Program-made: the position numbers and the translations under genes
Part shown: positions 34,632-42,589 of the stretch, piece by piece
How positions within the stretch are numbered: position 1 is the stretch's first letter
Layout of the letters: each line of letters begins with the position of its first letter
Notes under the pieces: model-generated
Told to the model about the DNA's origin: nothing
Databases searched by the model: none
What the model saw: the letters and a program-made list of their open reading frames with translations, nothing else
DNA from: Roseibium sp.
GTDB taxonomy: Bacteria > Pseudomonadota > Alphaproteobacteria > Rhizobiales > Stappiaceae
DNA: 64,000 nt
NCBI GenBank assembly: GCA_017643925.1
Contig: JAEPML010000017.1
Span: 58,554 to 122,553, forward strand
Direction: 5' to 3'

Positions 34632-35780
34632 TTAGAAGGTTCTCTGCAGACGAATGCCCATGAGCAGTTCGTCGGTGTCGCCGCTGTTGTCGATATCCGT
34701 GTTGGCGTAACCAACATCAGCACCGAGGACAAAGCCGGAAACCGGCTCCCACTGGACCGAACCGTCAATCGCGTAGCGCTTTACGTCGCCGATGGTCGCG
34801 TTCTGGTCCATGTCGACCTGAGCGTAAGACCCGTCAAGTGCCAGACCGATGGTCTGAGTGGCCTGGATGTATACACCCGAGGACAGGGAGAAGCCGCTGT
34901 TGGTGTCATCTCCGGTATAGTCGGAGACGCCAGCCGTGCCGGTGATCCCTTCACCAATATAGTGCAGGGCACCGTCAGCGTAAAAGCCCTGGAAGTAGAT
35001 GTTGGAGCCGGAGTTCGCCATCGGCAGGTTGAACACCACGCCGGCACCAACGGCCCAGCCGAGATTGTCTTCACCGCTGGTCGGGTTGTTGTTGGCCGTG
35101 TCCGGGTAGACCTGGTGCAGGGCAGCGGACAGCTGTGCGGAACCCCAGCCCTGGGACACGCTCAATGCACCGACAAGGTCCGGAGCGCGCGTGCCGCCAT
35201 AAGCACCGACTTCGCGGTTGGAGCGGTCTTCAAGAGCGACCGTTGCGGAGAAGCCGTTTCCGAATGCAGCGGTGTAGGCAATCTGGTTGAGCGTTTCATC
35301 GGACCAGTCACGATCAACGACACCGATAAAGGCCTGACCGGTGAAGATGTCGAAGTTGGAGCCGAGACGACCAGCCGTCAGGCCACCCCACTGGATGTAG
35401 GCATTGTCGAGCGTGAAGCTTGAGCTGTCGCCGTTTGTGGAGGAACCGTAGATGGCGACATAGCTGCGCAGCGTACCGAATTCGGTCGCTGTGCGAGCGT
35501 CGAGGTACAGGTACCCACGTGCCAGCCAGGAGTAGCCGTCAGAGTCACGAGTGCCCCAGTTGCCGTCGTCCAGAACGTTGTTGACGACTAACTGGGTACG
35601 AACACGACCCCCTACACGCAGGCAGGTTTCGGTGCCCGGGATGTAGTAGAAGCGCGCGCCGTAAGCGTCACAGACGCGAACGTAGTCGACCGGCTCCGGA
35701 GCAACCGGGAGATCGGCCGCCTGGGCGGTGGTGGCGGCAGCTGCGGTTGCTGCGCCGAGCATCAGGCTCTTGAAATTCAT
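34632..35780 (-). CDS. Alphaproteobacterial outer-membrane porin (Porin_2 type)
   Basis: A 382-residue beta-barrel porin. Signal peptide MNFKSLMLGAATAAAATTAQA, then ADLPVAPEPVDYVRVCDAYGARFYYIPGTETCLRVGGRVRTQ, the diagnostic opening of the family in Rhizobiales and Rhodobacterales-type marine bacteria, including the paired cysteines. It ends with a C-terminal aromatic (LLMGIRLQRTF), the outer-membrane insertion signal. It forms passive channels for small solutes. The ATG four residues downstream of another in-frame ATG is chosen for the GGAG site. The upstream region is long and AT-rich. Confidence 0.9.
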   Translation of the reverse strand: MNFKSLMLGAATAAAATTAQAADLPVAPEPVDYVRVCDAYGARFYYIPGTETCLRVGGRVRTQLVVNNVLDDGNWGTRDSDGYSWLARGYLYLDARTATEFGTLRSYVAIYGSSTNGDSSSFTLDNAYIQWGGLTAGRLGSNFDIFTGQAFIGVVDRDWSDETLNQIAYTAAFGNGFSATVALEDRSNREVGAYGGTRAPDLVGALSVSQGWGSAQLSAALHQVYPDTANNNPTSGEDNLGWAVGAGVVFNLPMANSGSNIYFQGFYADGALHYIGEGITGTAGVSDYTGDDTNSGFSLSSGVYIQATQTIGLALDGSYAQVDMDQNATIGDVKRYAIDGSVQWEPVSGFVLGADVGYANTDIDNSGDTDELLMGIRLQRTF

Positions 35781-36419
35781 TTCCATTCTCCAAAAAGAGG
35801 GTTTGGCCGTCATCTGAGAGTGATTCGAATACTTAAAAACGAATCTTTCAGAATTCTAAACAACTTCAAGAATCAGGTATTCGATTCCTTTTCTTGAATT
35901 CGCCCTTTCAAAAAGTCAGCTCCCGATCAAATTCTCAACCCAAAATTTCGAATTTGCCAAATAATGAGTATTCGAGTCATAATTTTGCAACACCATGAAA
36001 TTTAACAAAATTTAGTGATAAAGAAAATTGAGGAGGCGGGGCTTGTAACACGCGAAGCGCATCACCAGATGTGGAGATTCTCTTTACTTATAATTATTTA
36101 TCGAAAAATTCTTCGACATCAGAAGTGGTGCGGCGCTCTCAGGAACACGCTGCAGCGAGGGTGAGACAAGTTTTTGATTAAGCTCTTCTCGTATGGAGCT
36201 AATCTATTGAGAAATATTAATTTTAGTATTCGATGCCATTCGGAGATGTGCTGATTTCTTGAGGGCATGCGTCATCGACGCTGAATCAAAAAATGATCGA
36301 CGTTCAGTTTTAAAACTTAAAATTTACGTGAAATGGAATCGATAATTACTTTCTTTTAAAGTATAAAAGAAAGTAAAATTTGGCACGCAGATCCTGTGCC
36401 GGCAAATTCACATTGCCGA
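35781..36419. promoter_or_regulatory. AT-rich upstream region of the porin, with repeated 8-mers
   Basis: About 640 bases with no supportable gene and far lower GC than the surroundings. The 8-mer GTATTCGA occurs at 35877, 35968 and 36226, and its complement TCGAATAC at 35825. Repeated short sites upstream of a porin fit binding of a response regulator or nucleoid protein, as in other porin promoters, but no known box is recognised. It also holds the large inverted repeat at 36346-36376. Confidence 0.4.
36346..36376. repeat. Perfect 12-bp AT-rich inverted repeat
   Basis: TTACTTTCTTTT and AAAAGAAAGTAA are separated by seven bases. Without a T run on either side it is not a standard terminator. 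It could be an operator dyad, a cruciform-forming element or a remnant boundary of transferred DNA. No gene starts within 500 bases on its right. Confidence 0.5.
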
Positions 36420-36778
36420 TTAAAACGCTACCGCTGAGGTCATGGGTACCTTGAGATTTTCCAACAACAAACGGCTGTTTTGCCGCTTCGCCGATACCTG
36501 CGTATCCAACCAGGCGGCGACATGCGTCGTCGCATCTGCTGCCCGGATTGCCCCGCCCGGGCGACCGCCCTGGTCCGGCGAATTGTGGCTATTGCTCTTT
36601 GATCGAAACTCCGTATCCGTAAAAGCGCACGTGGCGCTGTCCTGCCCGCAGTTGAGATAGGAATTCGCGATATCGAAAGGTAGACGGAAAAACGTACCGT
36701 TGCGGTGCACAAAACTGACCACCCTGTTGCCTGAAGGAGAGGCGACAGGCGAAAGAGTGTCGAACGCTGGTGTTAGGC
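36420..36778. other. Gene-poor stretch with no supported feature
   Basis: Short open frames occur on both strands (for example 125 codons on the minus strand), but none has a recognisable domain, a ribosome site or consistent codon use. I see no RNA gene. Confidence 0.3.
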
Positions 36779-36809
36779 AAAAAAACACCGACGCCAAATG
36801 GAGCCGGTG
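36779..36809 (-). terminator. Terminator of the small membrane protein gene
   Basis: On the minus strand CACCG pairs with CGGTG (36805-36809 with 36786-36790) around a 14-base loop that can extend the stem, followed by seven T. It lies about 75 bases after the membrane protein stop. Confidence 0.65.
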
Positions 36810-36881
36810 CCAAGGGGGAGGAAACTGTTCTGAAGGGGCTTTGACGCTCCTTCAGGAAAACTCTGTACAGGTCAGGTCTGC

Positions 36882-37385
36882 TCAGGATTTTTCGATCTGC
36901 TTGAGCATCGCGACCAGCACGATGCCGTAAAGGACGTGGCCGACAAGGGCGACCCAGACAATGCCTGTGAAGTTCAGAAAGAAGGGCAGGCCAGCGACCG
37001 ATGTGATGCCACCGATAGCGAATACCCAAAGGCCAAATCCGTAGATGGCAGACGGGATGAACCAATGGGTTTGTCCGACAACGCGCTGCCAGATTGGTGC
37101 GAAAACAAACATCCAGCCAATGGGATAACCGATCAGCCCGACCACGTAGAAGTGAACGAAATAGCCGGCGAAGTTGCCATTCGGCAGTCCGAAGCTGCCC
37201 AACAGGCTTTTGGCAAGGCCGTGTGGGGAAAGCGTGGCATATCCAAGTGCAGGGCTGATGACCTGGCCCCACAGGTCGAAGGCGATGGTGGCGAAGAAGC
37301 CGGATATGAACATCAGGCCAAGCGTGTTGAAATTGATGGCCGGCACGGACACGGAGGGCTGTGTATCGGAAGTGATGGTGGTCAT
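36882..37385 (-). CDS. Small integral membrane protein of unknown function
   Basis: A 167-residue protein with four hydrophobic segments (LGLMFISGFFATIAFDLWG; YFVHFYVVGLIGYPIGWMFVF; SAIYGFGLWVFAIGGI; IVWVALVGHVLYGIVLVAML). It resembles uncharacterised membrane proteins that sit beside redox or stress genes, but I do not recognise a named family. It is divergent from the PhzF-like gene and has its own terminator. The coding frame is clean, with a normal alphaproteobacterial codon pattern. Confidence 0.7.
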   Translation of the reverse strand: MTTITSDTQPSVSVPAINFNTLGLMFISGFFATIAFDLWGQVISPALGYATLSPHGLAKSLLGSFGLPNGNFAGYFVHFYVVGLIGYPIGWMFVFAPIWQRVVGQTHWFIPSAIYGFGLWVFAIGGITSVAGLPFFLNFTGIVWVALVGHVLYGIVLVAMLKQIEKS

Positions 37386-37606
37386 GATCGTCTCGTCTCC
37401 CAGATGAGAATGTCGCGGTAGGCCTTAGGTGGGAAGCGCATCGATCACATGGAAATAAAATGACTCGCCCGTTTCGTGACGTGTTTGTGAGTGCCGGTTT
37501 ACCGGTTCCAGGCCTCCTTTGCTCTCAGGGGAAAACGTGCAAGCCGAGTTGTCAGAGCCGGATTTGCATGGTCGGATACGGTTTTTGAAACTGACCGGGA
37601 CCGCTT

Positions 37607-38485
37607 ATGGAAACCTTGCCCGTCCATCTCTATGCCGCCTTCGCCGCCGATGAAAGCGGCGGCAACATGGGCGGTGTGGTGTTCGAGGACACACCGCTCT
37701 GGCCCGCGGCACGGCAAAGGATTGCCGCAGATCTCGGTGCACCAACCACCGGGTTCGTGCGTCAAGTCGATGAGGATCGGTTCCAGACGCGATTTCATTC
37801 AACGCGCACCGAAATGGATATGTGCGGTCACGTCACTCTGGCAGTTTTCACGGCGCTGCAGCAGGCCGATCGCATTCAGTCAGGCAATTTCATACAGGAA
37901 ACGACGGCCGGTGACATCAGGGTGGACGTGGTTCCGGAAGGAACCGTCACAATGCACCAGCCCTTGCCGACCTTTGACGCCGGCCATTTCACCCAGGAGC
38001 AATTTGCCCCGCTGCTCGGTCTGGATGTGGATGGTCTGCTTGGGACCTCGTCTGCGTCTACGGCCCTGCGACATGTCTTTGTGCAGGTAAAGGATCCAGA
38101 GGCTCTGGCCGCGATAAGGCCGGACGAGGACGGGTTGCGGTCCCTGTGCGCCGCACAGGGGATCGACACGATTGGGGTCTGGTGTCGGCAGAGTTCGGTT
38201 TTCGGCAAGATGCAGGTGCGTCTTCGTGACCTGTGTCATGGCGTGGGGGATCCGGAAGAAGCGGCCAGCGGCACGACCAACGGCGCTCTCGCATGTGACC
38301 TCTTCAGGTCAAAGAACCTTCGGCCGGGCATGGGCGGGCAGGCAGTCCTGGTCACCGAACAGGGGTTTGAAATGGGCCGGCCCAGCATTGTGCGCTCCGT
38401 CCTGAACACGTCCGGGCATGACATTACGGGCGTGTCGGTTGGCGGCTTCGCAGCATTGCGGATGAAAGGCGAGTTTGTCGTATAG
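37607..38485 (+). CDS. PhzF-family epimerase/isomerase-like protein
   Basis: A 292-residue protein of the PhzF fold, related to diaminopimelate epimerase. The N-terminal half holds VHLYAAFAADESGGNMGGVVF and FHSTRTEMDMCGHVTLAVF, in which the glutamate of RTEMDMCGHVT matches the PhzF catalytic acid. The C-terminal half closes with GTTNGALACDL and GRPSIVRSVLN. No phenazine genes are present, and isolated PhzF paralogues mostly have unknown substrates. It stands alone, divergent from the small membrane protein and convergent to the efflux pump gene. Confidence 0.85.
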   Translation: METLPVHLYAAFAADESGGNMGGVVFEDTPLWPAARQRIAADLGAPTTGFVRQVDEDRFQTRFHSTRTEMDMCGHVTLAVFTALQQADRIQSGNFIQETTAGDIRVDVVPEGTVTMHQPLPTFDAGHFTQEQFAPLLGLDVDGLLGTSSASTALRHVFVQVKDPEALAAIRPDEDGLRSLCAAQGIDTIGVWCRQSSVFGKMQVRLRDLCHGVGDPEEAASGTTNGALACDLFRSKNLRPGMGGQAVLVTEQGFEMGRPSIVRSVLNTSGHDITGVSVGGFAALRMKGEFVV

Positions 38486-38593
38486 GAACGGACCGTTGCC
38501 AGCCGTTAGCAGCTGCGCTCCCGTCTCCGGATGCCGATACCGGGCCCGTTCGCGAGGGGCCGTGTCAGGTGACCCGCTCACCTCTCTGCAGGC

Positions 38594-39811
38594 TCATGTC
38601 CTTGATGCAATCGTCGCTGTCTTTCTCTCCTTTCGCTCAAGAAAGAGCGCAGCCAGGGCAGCCATCAGTCCAAGACAAGAGCTCGTCAGCATCAGGCCCA
38701 GGACGGTTTCGGGATTGCTTCCCGCGGTGAGTGCCAGGCCTGTCAGGCTGGTCAGGGCCGCACCGCCAGCAAGAACAAGCGCGCCACTGAGACCGGCGGC
38801 ACTGCCTGCAAGGTCGGGATAGACGGACATCGCACCGGTGTTGCTGCTGGGAAGCGTGATGCCATTGCCGATGCCGACAAAGATCGTGCTGGCGAAAAAC
38901 ACGGTGGATGAAACATGCCCGAGCAGGAATGCCGCGAGACCCAGGGACAACCCGCTGCACGCGACCAGCCTTCCAATGAGCATCATCACCGGCAAGGGGG
39001 TTCTGGATGCAAGTCTGCCTGCCAGGAAACCACCTGCCGAAAAGCCGAGGGTGATGCTGCCGATATACAGTCCCAGTTCCACGGTGCTTGCGCCAAATGT
39101 GGTTGATGCCACCAGCGGCGCACCTGCGAGAAAGATGAAGAAGGCACCGACGGAAAATGTGGAGCACAGTGCGAAGGCCCAAAAGCGCGCATCTACCAGC
39201 AGCGTTGCAACAGACCCACGCTTCGAATGGTCGCCTTTCACGACGTTGGAGTTGGTTTCTCCTACGTCGACCCAGCAGAGCGCAAGAAGCGCAACGCCGA
39301 ACAGCGCGTAGACATAAAAATTCATGCGCCAGCCAAAACCAGCGTCCAGAAACCCGCCGAGTACCGGCCCGAGCATTGGTGCGATGGCCATGCACATGCT
39401 GATATAGCCGATCAGGCCGGCGGCTTTCTGTGGCGGGTTTGTATCGCGCACAATGGCCAGCGAAAGCGCATAGCCTGCGGTTATGCAGCCTTGCAGCATC
39501 CGGAAACCGAGAAAGACCCAGATATTCTGCGAAAAGGCGCAGATGACGGAAGCGACGCAGAAAATGGCAAGAGCGCCAAGCAGCACCGGGCGGCGCCCAT
39601 ACCGATCCGACAAGGGGCCGGCCACAAGCTGAATGATCGCGGTCATCGCCAGGTAGCCGGCAATCGCCACACTCGCGAGCGCGTAGTCGGTCTGAAGATC
39701 GTTGGCGATGTTTCCCAGGGAGGGCAGAAACATGTTCAGCGTCAACGGCGAGAACGCGGTCAACAATATGATTGTGATGAGATGCGGGGGCGTGCGTGAT
39801 CTGATTGTCAC
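38594..39811 (-). CDS. Bcr/CflA-family MFS drug efflux transporter
   Basis: A 405-residue inner-membrane proton antiporter with 12 predicted segments. The family signature GPLSDRYGRRPVLLGALAIF lies between segments 2 and 3, and motif C-like GPVLGGFLDAGFGWRMNFYV follows in segment 5. Bcr/CflA pumps export drugs, sulfonamides, bicyclomycin or cysteine-type compounds. The start is taken as GTG with a GGAAAG site; the longer ATG frame would run back through a terminator and is unlikely. A terminator and a short leader ORF lie directly upstream, implying attenuation control. Confidence 0.85.
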   Translation of the reverse strand: MTIRSRTPPHLITIILLTAFSPLTLNMFLPSLGNIANDLQTDYALASVAIAGYLAMTAIIQLVAGPLSDRYGRRPVLLGALAIFCVASVICAFSQNIWVFLGFRMLQGCITAGYALSLAIVRDTNPPQKAAGLIGYISMCMAIAPMLGPVLGGFLDAGFGWRMNFYVYALFGVALLALCWVDVGETNSNVVKGDHSKRGSVATLLVDARFWAFALCSTFSVGAFFIFLAGAPLVASTTFGASTVELGLYIGSITLGFSAGGFLAGRLASRTPLPVMMLIGRLVACSGLSLGLAAFLLGHVSSTVFFASTIFVGIGNGITLPSSNTGAMSVYPDLAGSAAGLSGALVLAGGAALTSLTGLALTAGSNPETVLGLMLTSSCLGLMAALAALFLERKERKTATIASRT

Positions 39812-39826
39812 TTTAGTGTTCTTTCC

Positions 39827-39857
39827 AAAAAAAAAGCCCCCGATCTTGATCGAGGGC
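39827..39857 (-). terminator. Intrinsic terminator between leader peptide and efflux gene (probable attenuator)
   Basis: On the minus strand a 10-position stem with one mismatch (GCCCTCGATC / GATCGGGGGC), a 2-base AA loop and nine T. It lies 27 bases after the leader ORF stop and 15 bases before the efflux start. It can end either the DUF6505 operon transcript or a leader transcript; position favours attenuation. Confidence 0.85.
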
Positions 39858-39883
39858 GCATGGCAAGCGGTCATGAACTGCCG

Positions 39884-39934
39884 CTAACGGTCCACGCACC
39901 TTGTTCCCACCACGATGTAGAATTCCATCGACAT
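39884..39934 (-). CDS. 16-residue leader peptide upstream of the efflux pump
   Basis: Frame MSMEFYIVVGTRCVDR with AAGGAG seven bases before the ATG, an ideal ribosome site. The peptide is too short for a functional domain. Followed by an intrinsic terminator and then a drug-efflux gene, it has the layout of inducible attenuation leaders (as for cml, erm and trp leaders), in which ribosome stalling changes RNA folding. I do not recognise this peptide from a known leader. The stalling signal, if any, is unknown. Confidence 0.55.
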   Translation of the reverse strand: MSMEFYIVVGTRCVDR

Positions 39935-40028
39935 AATCGGTCTCCTTGCCTGGAGACTAGAACGTTGAAAATCCCGAAACAAGAGCGATTGCGTGCCTTG
40001 CCGGCAAACGGGGCGTCGGCGCTTGGCG

Positions 40029-40514
40029 CTATTGCATGTCGCCATGCATCGCCACCAGATCCAGTTCTGCAGCCGGGACCTCGATGATGCTGTAGCTCTC
40101 GCGGACACCCTCTTCGGTCAGCTCGCGTTGCACCGACACAATGGTGTTTTCAGGATGCTCCGCGCAAAGGTCTGCCATGAACTTGAGTTCCTCCATGGCA
40201 ACGCCGCGACCCGCCTCCAGTGATGGTGCGCCATAGACATCCACGAAATGCTGGCAAAGGCGGGTGACGAGTTCCTCGTATTCCGCCTCTTCAATCGGCG
40301 TGATCGCAACAAGGGTCACACGCCCAAATGTTTCAAGGCCAAGCCATCCGTTGGTGAATGCCTGCCGGGCCTTGCCGGTCAGATCCGCCTCGGTCCAGTC
40401 GCTGAACTCAAAGCCGCCCGAAAGACACCATTCTCCCGTCCTGGCTGGCGAGAAAAAGATGTTGCGGTCACTTTCGTCAAGGTGGATCGCGCGGGCAAGT
40501 TTCATCTCGTTCAT
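40029..40514 (-). CDS. DUF6505 family protein (formate dehydrogenase neighbourhood)
   Basis: A 161-residue cytoplasmic protein. The opening MKLARAIHLDESDRNIF and GEWCLSGGFEFSDW match DUF6505, a family often found beside formate dehydrogenase genes. No catalytic motif is visible; two hydrophobic patches are too short for membrane helices. The start overlaps the stop of the ligase-like gene (ATGA), so the two are coupled. It is last in a four-gene minus-strand operon with DUF6494, an Mrp-type ATPase and a biotin/lipoate-ligase-like protein. Confidence 0.75.
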   Translation of the reverse strand: MNEMKLARAIHLDESDRNIFFSPARTGEWCLSGGFEFSDWTEADLTGKARQAFTNGWLGLETFGRVTLVAITPIEEAEYEELVTRLCQHFVDVYGAPSLEAGRGVAMEELKFMADLCAEHPENTIVSVQRELTEEGVRESYSIIEVPAAELDLVAMHGDMQ

Positions 40515-41212
40515 CCTTTCAGGCGGCTCGAAAGCGGAAGCAGGATCGTATCGTCGCCGGTTCTGAGCAACATGCCGAAATGCTCGTCGACACCGACAAA
40601 AGTGCCGGATTTGTCGTCGACCTCGATTTCCTCGCCGAGGCTTGGAACGAGGCCGCGCCAGTCCGAGTGAACCGGTTGCGGACCTTCTTCCATCCAGCGG
40701 TTGATCCAGTAAAGCGTATGCCGGACCCAGCCTTCAAGAAGCTGTTCAGCCGTGATCTCCGCGCAGCCTTCTTCCTGCAAGCTGGTCCGGTCGGGGTCCT
40801 CTCCCGGATTATCCTCCAGGCTGGTCATCGCCAGCTCAAGGCCGACGACAAGCCAGTTCGGGACGGCGGTGGGGTCGGGGCTTGCGGCGCGCACCGAAAA
40901 CGCCCCGCAGACCGCACCGTTGACCCGGATGGTGCCGTCCCATGTCAGGTGCACTGCGACTTCCGGCGGGGCAAGGGACCCGAGCGCGGCCTGAAATCCA
41001 ACGCCGCAAATCGGCAACATTGCCATGGCGCTTTCGAGGGCGACTTCCGGTGCAAAGATCAGGCTCGCCCGAAGGGTGTTACCGGACAGGTTGTAGACAA
41101 CGGTGCCGGGATCCGTGCCGGCGATGGCAAGGGCTGTCGCGCGTTCGAACGGATCAGCTCCCCCTTCGAGTGGGACGCCCTGGAAGAGCGGTGGAAACTG
41201 AAGTGCGCTCAC
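40511..41212 (-). CDS. Biotin/lipoate protein ligase family protein (DUF4444-type)
   Basis: A 233-residue protein resembling the biotin/lipoate A/B ligase fold in its N-terminal part (LPPLFQGVPLEGGADPFERA then SLIFAPEVALESAMAMLPICGVGFQAAL, VHLTWDGTIRVNGAVCGAF) with a C-terminal SH3-like DUF4444 region (GEEIEVDDKSGTFVGVDEHFGMLL). The canonical GRGRxGR biotinyl-AMP motif is not seen, so ligase activity is doubtful. Its repeated association with fdh accessory operons suggests a role in cofactor delivery. Overlaps both neighbours by four bases. Confidence 0.72.
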   Translation of the reverse strand: MSALQFPPLFQGVPLEGGADPFERATALAIAGTDPGTVVYNLSGNTLRASLIFAPEVALESAMAMLPICGVGFQAALGSLAPPEVAVHLTWDGTIRVNGAVCGAFSVRAASPDPTAVPNWLVVGLELAMTSLEDNPGEDPDRTSLQEEGCAEITAEQLLEGWVRHTLYWINRWMEEGPQPVHSDWRGLVPSLGEEIEVDDKSGTFVGVDEHFGMLLRTGDDTILLPLSSRLKG

Positions 41213-42300
41213 GCATGACCTCCTTCGACGAGCGAATTCGCCAAATCCTGAAACACGCTCGCTTCGGGTGCATCCGGCGACTTGACCGCAATCGGGGTGC
41301 CGCCATCTGCCGCGAGACGGATGTTCAGGTGAAGCGGGACCTCGGCCAGGAGCGGGACGCCCAGTTTCTCCGCTTCCGCCGCCACTCCGCCATGGCCAAA
41401 GACGTGTTCTTCATGGCCACACTTGGAACAGATATGGGTCGACATGTTTTCGATCATGCCGAGGATTGGAATGTTCATCTGCTGGAACATGTCGATGCCC
41501 TTGCGGGCATCCAGAAGTGCAACGTCCTGCGGTGTGGATACGATGATCGCGCCGTCGACGACGAATTTCTGGCTGAGGGTCATCTGGACATCGCCGGTTC
41601 CGGGCGGGAGGTCGACGATCAGGACGTCGAGCGCGCCCCATTGGACCTGGGACATCATCTGCTGCAGGGCGCCCATCAGCATCGGGCCGCGCCAGACAAC
41701 AGCCTGATCTCCGGAGGTCATCAATCCAATGGAAATCAGCGTCACGCCATGATTGCGCAGGGGCAGGATCATCTGGCCGTCCGGAGAGGTCGGCCGGCCT
41801 GATATGCCCAGCATTTTCGGTTGGGACGGACCATAGACATCCGCGTCCAGCAGCCCGACCTTGCGACCCTGGGCCGCCAAGGCACAGGCGAGATTGGCAG
41901 CCACGGTGGATTTGCCGACACCGCCCTTTCCGGAGGCAACTGCAATCACACGATCGATGCCGGGAACCTTCTGCGGTCCAGACGTTCCCGGTGGTGCAGG
42001 CTTCTGCTTGATCGGCTGAGGTTCCGAAGGCTTCTTCTGCGGGGCAGGCTGGCTGGAATGTGCAGTCAGAATGATCTGGACATCCTCAGAGCCGTCAAGT
42101 TCCGACAGCTTCTGCTCGGCCTCTGCCTGGAGCGCCTCCATGTCCGCAATCCGGTCAGGATCAATCTCGAGGACGATACGGATCGAGCCGCCATTGACCT
42201 GCAGGGAGCGCATCATTCCGGAACTGGCAATGCTCTCGCCAGTCGAAGGATCCTGAATGGCGTTCAAGACACCAAGAACGGTTTCGCGCGTCAGCGTCAC
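41209..42300 (-). CDS. Mrp/NBP35 (ApbC) Fe-S carrier P-loop ATPase
   Basis: A 363-residue P-loop NTPase of the Mrp/NBP35 family, scaffold or carrier for Fe-S clusters. The Walker A is GKGGVGKS (124-131); the cluster-binding CxxC is Cys291/Cys294 in STHICSKCGHEEHVFG. The N-terminal ~80 residues form the MIP18-type domain (VLNAIQDPSTGESIAS). It is preceded by a DUF6494 gene and followed by the ligase-like gene. In this island it most likely supplies or repairs clusters of the formate dehydrogenase and its ferredoxin subunits, but it may serve general Fe-S delivery. Confidence 0.9.
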   Translation of the reverse strand: MTLTRETVLGVLNAIQDPSTGESIASSGMMRSLQVNGGSIRIVLEIDPDRIADMEALQAEAEQKLSELDGSEDVQIILTAHSSQPAPQKKPSEPQPIKQKPAPPGTSGPQKVPGIDRVIAVASGKGGVGKSTVAANLACALAAQGRKVGLLDADVYGPSQPKMLGISGRPTSPDGQMILPLRNHGVTLISIGLMTSGDQAVVWRGPMLMGALQQMMSQVQWGALDVLIVDLPPGTGDVQMTLSQKFVVDGAIIVSTPQDVALLDARKGIDMFQQMNIPILGMIENMSTHICSKCGHEEHVFGHGGVAAEAEKLGVPLLAEVPLHLNIRLAADGGTPIAVKSPDAPEASVFQDLANSLVEGGHA

Positions 42301-42307
42301 TGTGGTC

Positions 42308-42496
42308 TTACCCCTCGATCTCGCCGGTCACCACATGTTCAAGACCCAGCTCTTCAATGGTGACGACGGCCTTCACCTTATAGGTTTTGCTTTCCGATGC
42401 ACCAGCATTTCGAACAGCGTTTTCAATTGCTTGCTGGGAAGTCACGCCAACCTGTTTCAGGAATTTGCGCATGGACATGTTAAAATCGTCGGACAT
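42308..42496 (-). CDS. DUF6494 family small protein
   Basis: A 62-residue acidic-basic protein (MSDDFNMSMRKFLKQVGVTSQQAIENAV) that matches the DUF6494 family, commonly next to Mrp-type ATPases and formate dehydrogenase genes. Two helical halves with a VTIEELGLEHVVTGEIEG tail are visible; no cysteines. It is first in the four-gene operon, seven bases before the ATPase gene. Function unknown. Confidence 0.75.
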   Translation of the reverse strand: MSDDFNMSMRKFLKQVGVTSQQAIENAVRNAGASESKTYKVKAVVTIEELGLEHVVTGEIEG

Positions 42497-42589
42497 TTGG
42501 TTCTCCCTTCTTGTTTTTGCGAGGATTGACGACCTCGCGATCGCGCACCTAACCTAGCGGCATCTGCCGGCATCGTGAGGGAGGAGCGC

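Noticed and set aside
36420..36797. 125-codon minus-strand frame in the gene-poor stretch
   Set aside because: No family similarity, covers a terminator and has atypical codon use.
39812..39874. Longer efflux pump start at an upstream ATG
   Set aside because: It would begin before the terminator hairpin and T run; the GTG with GGAAAG is better supported.
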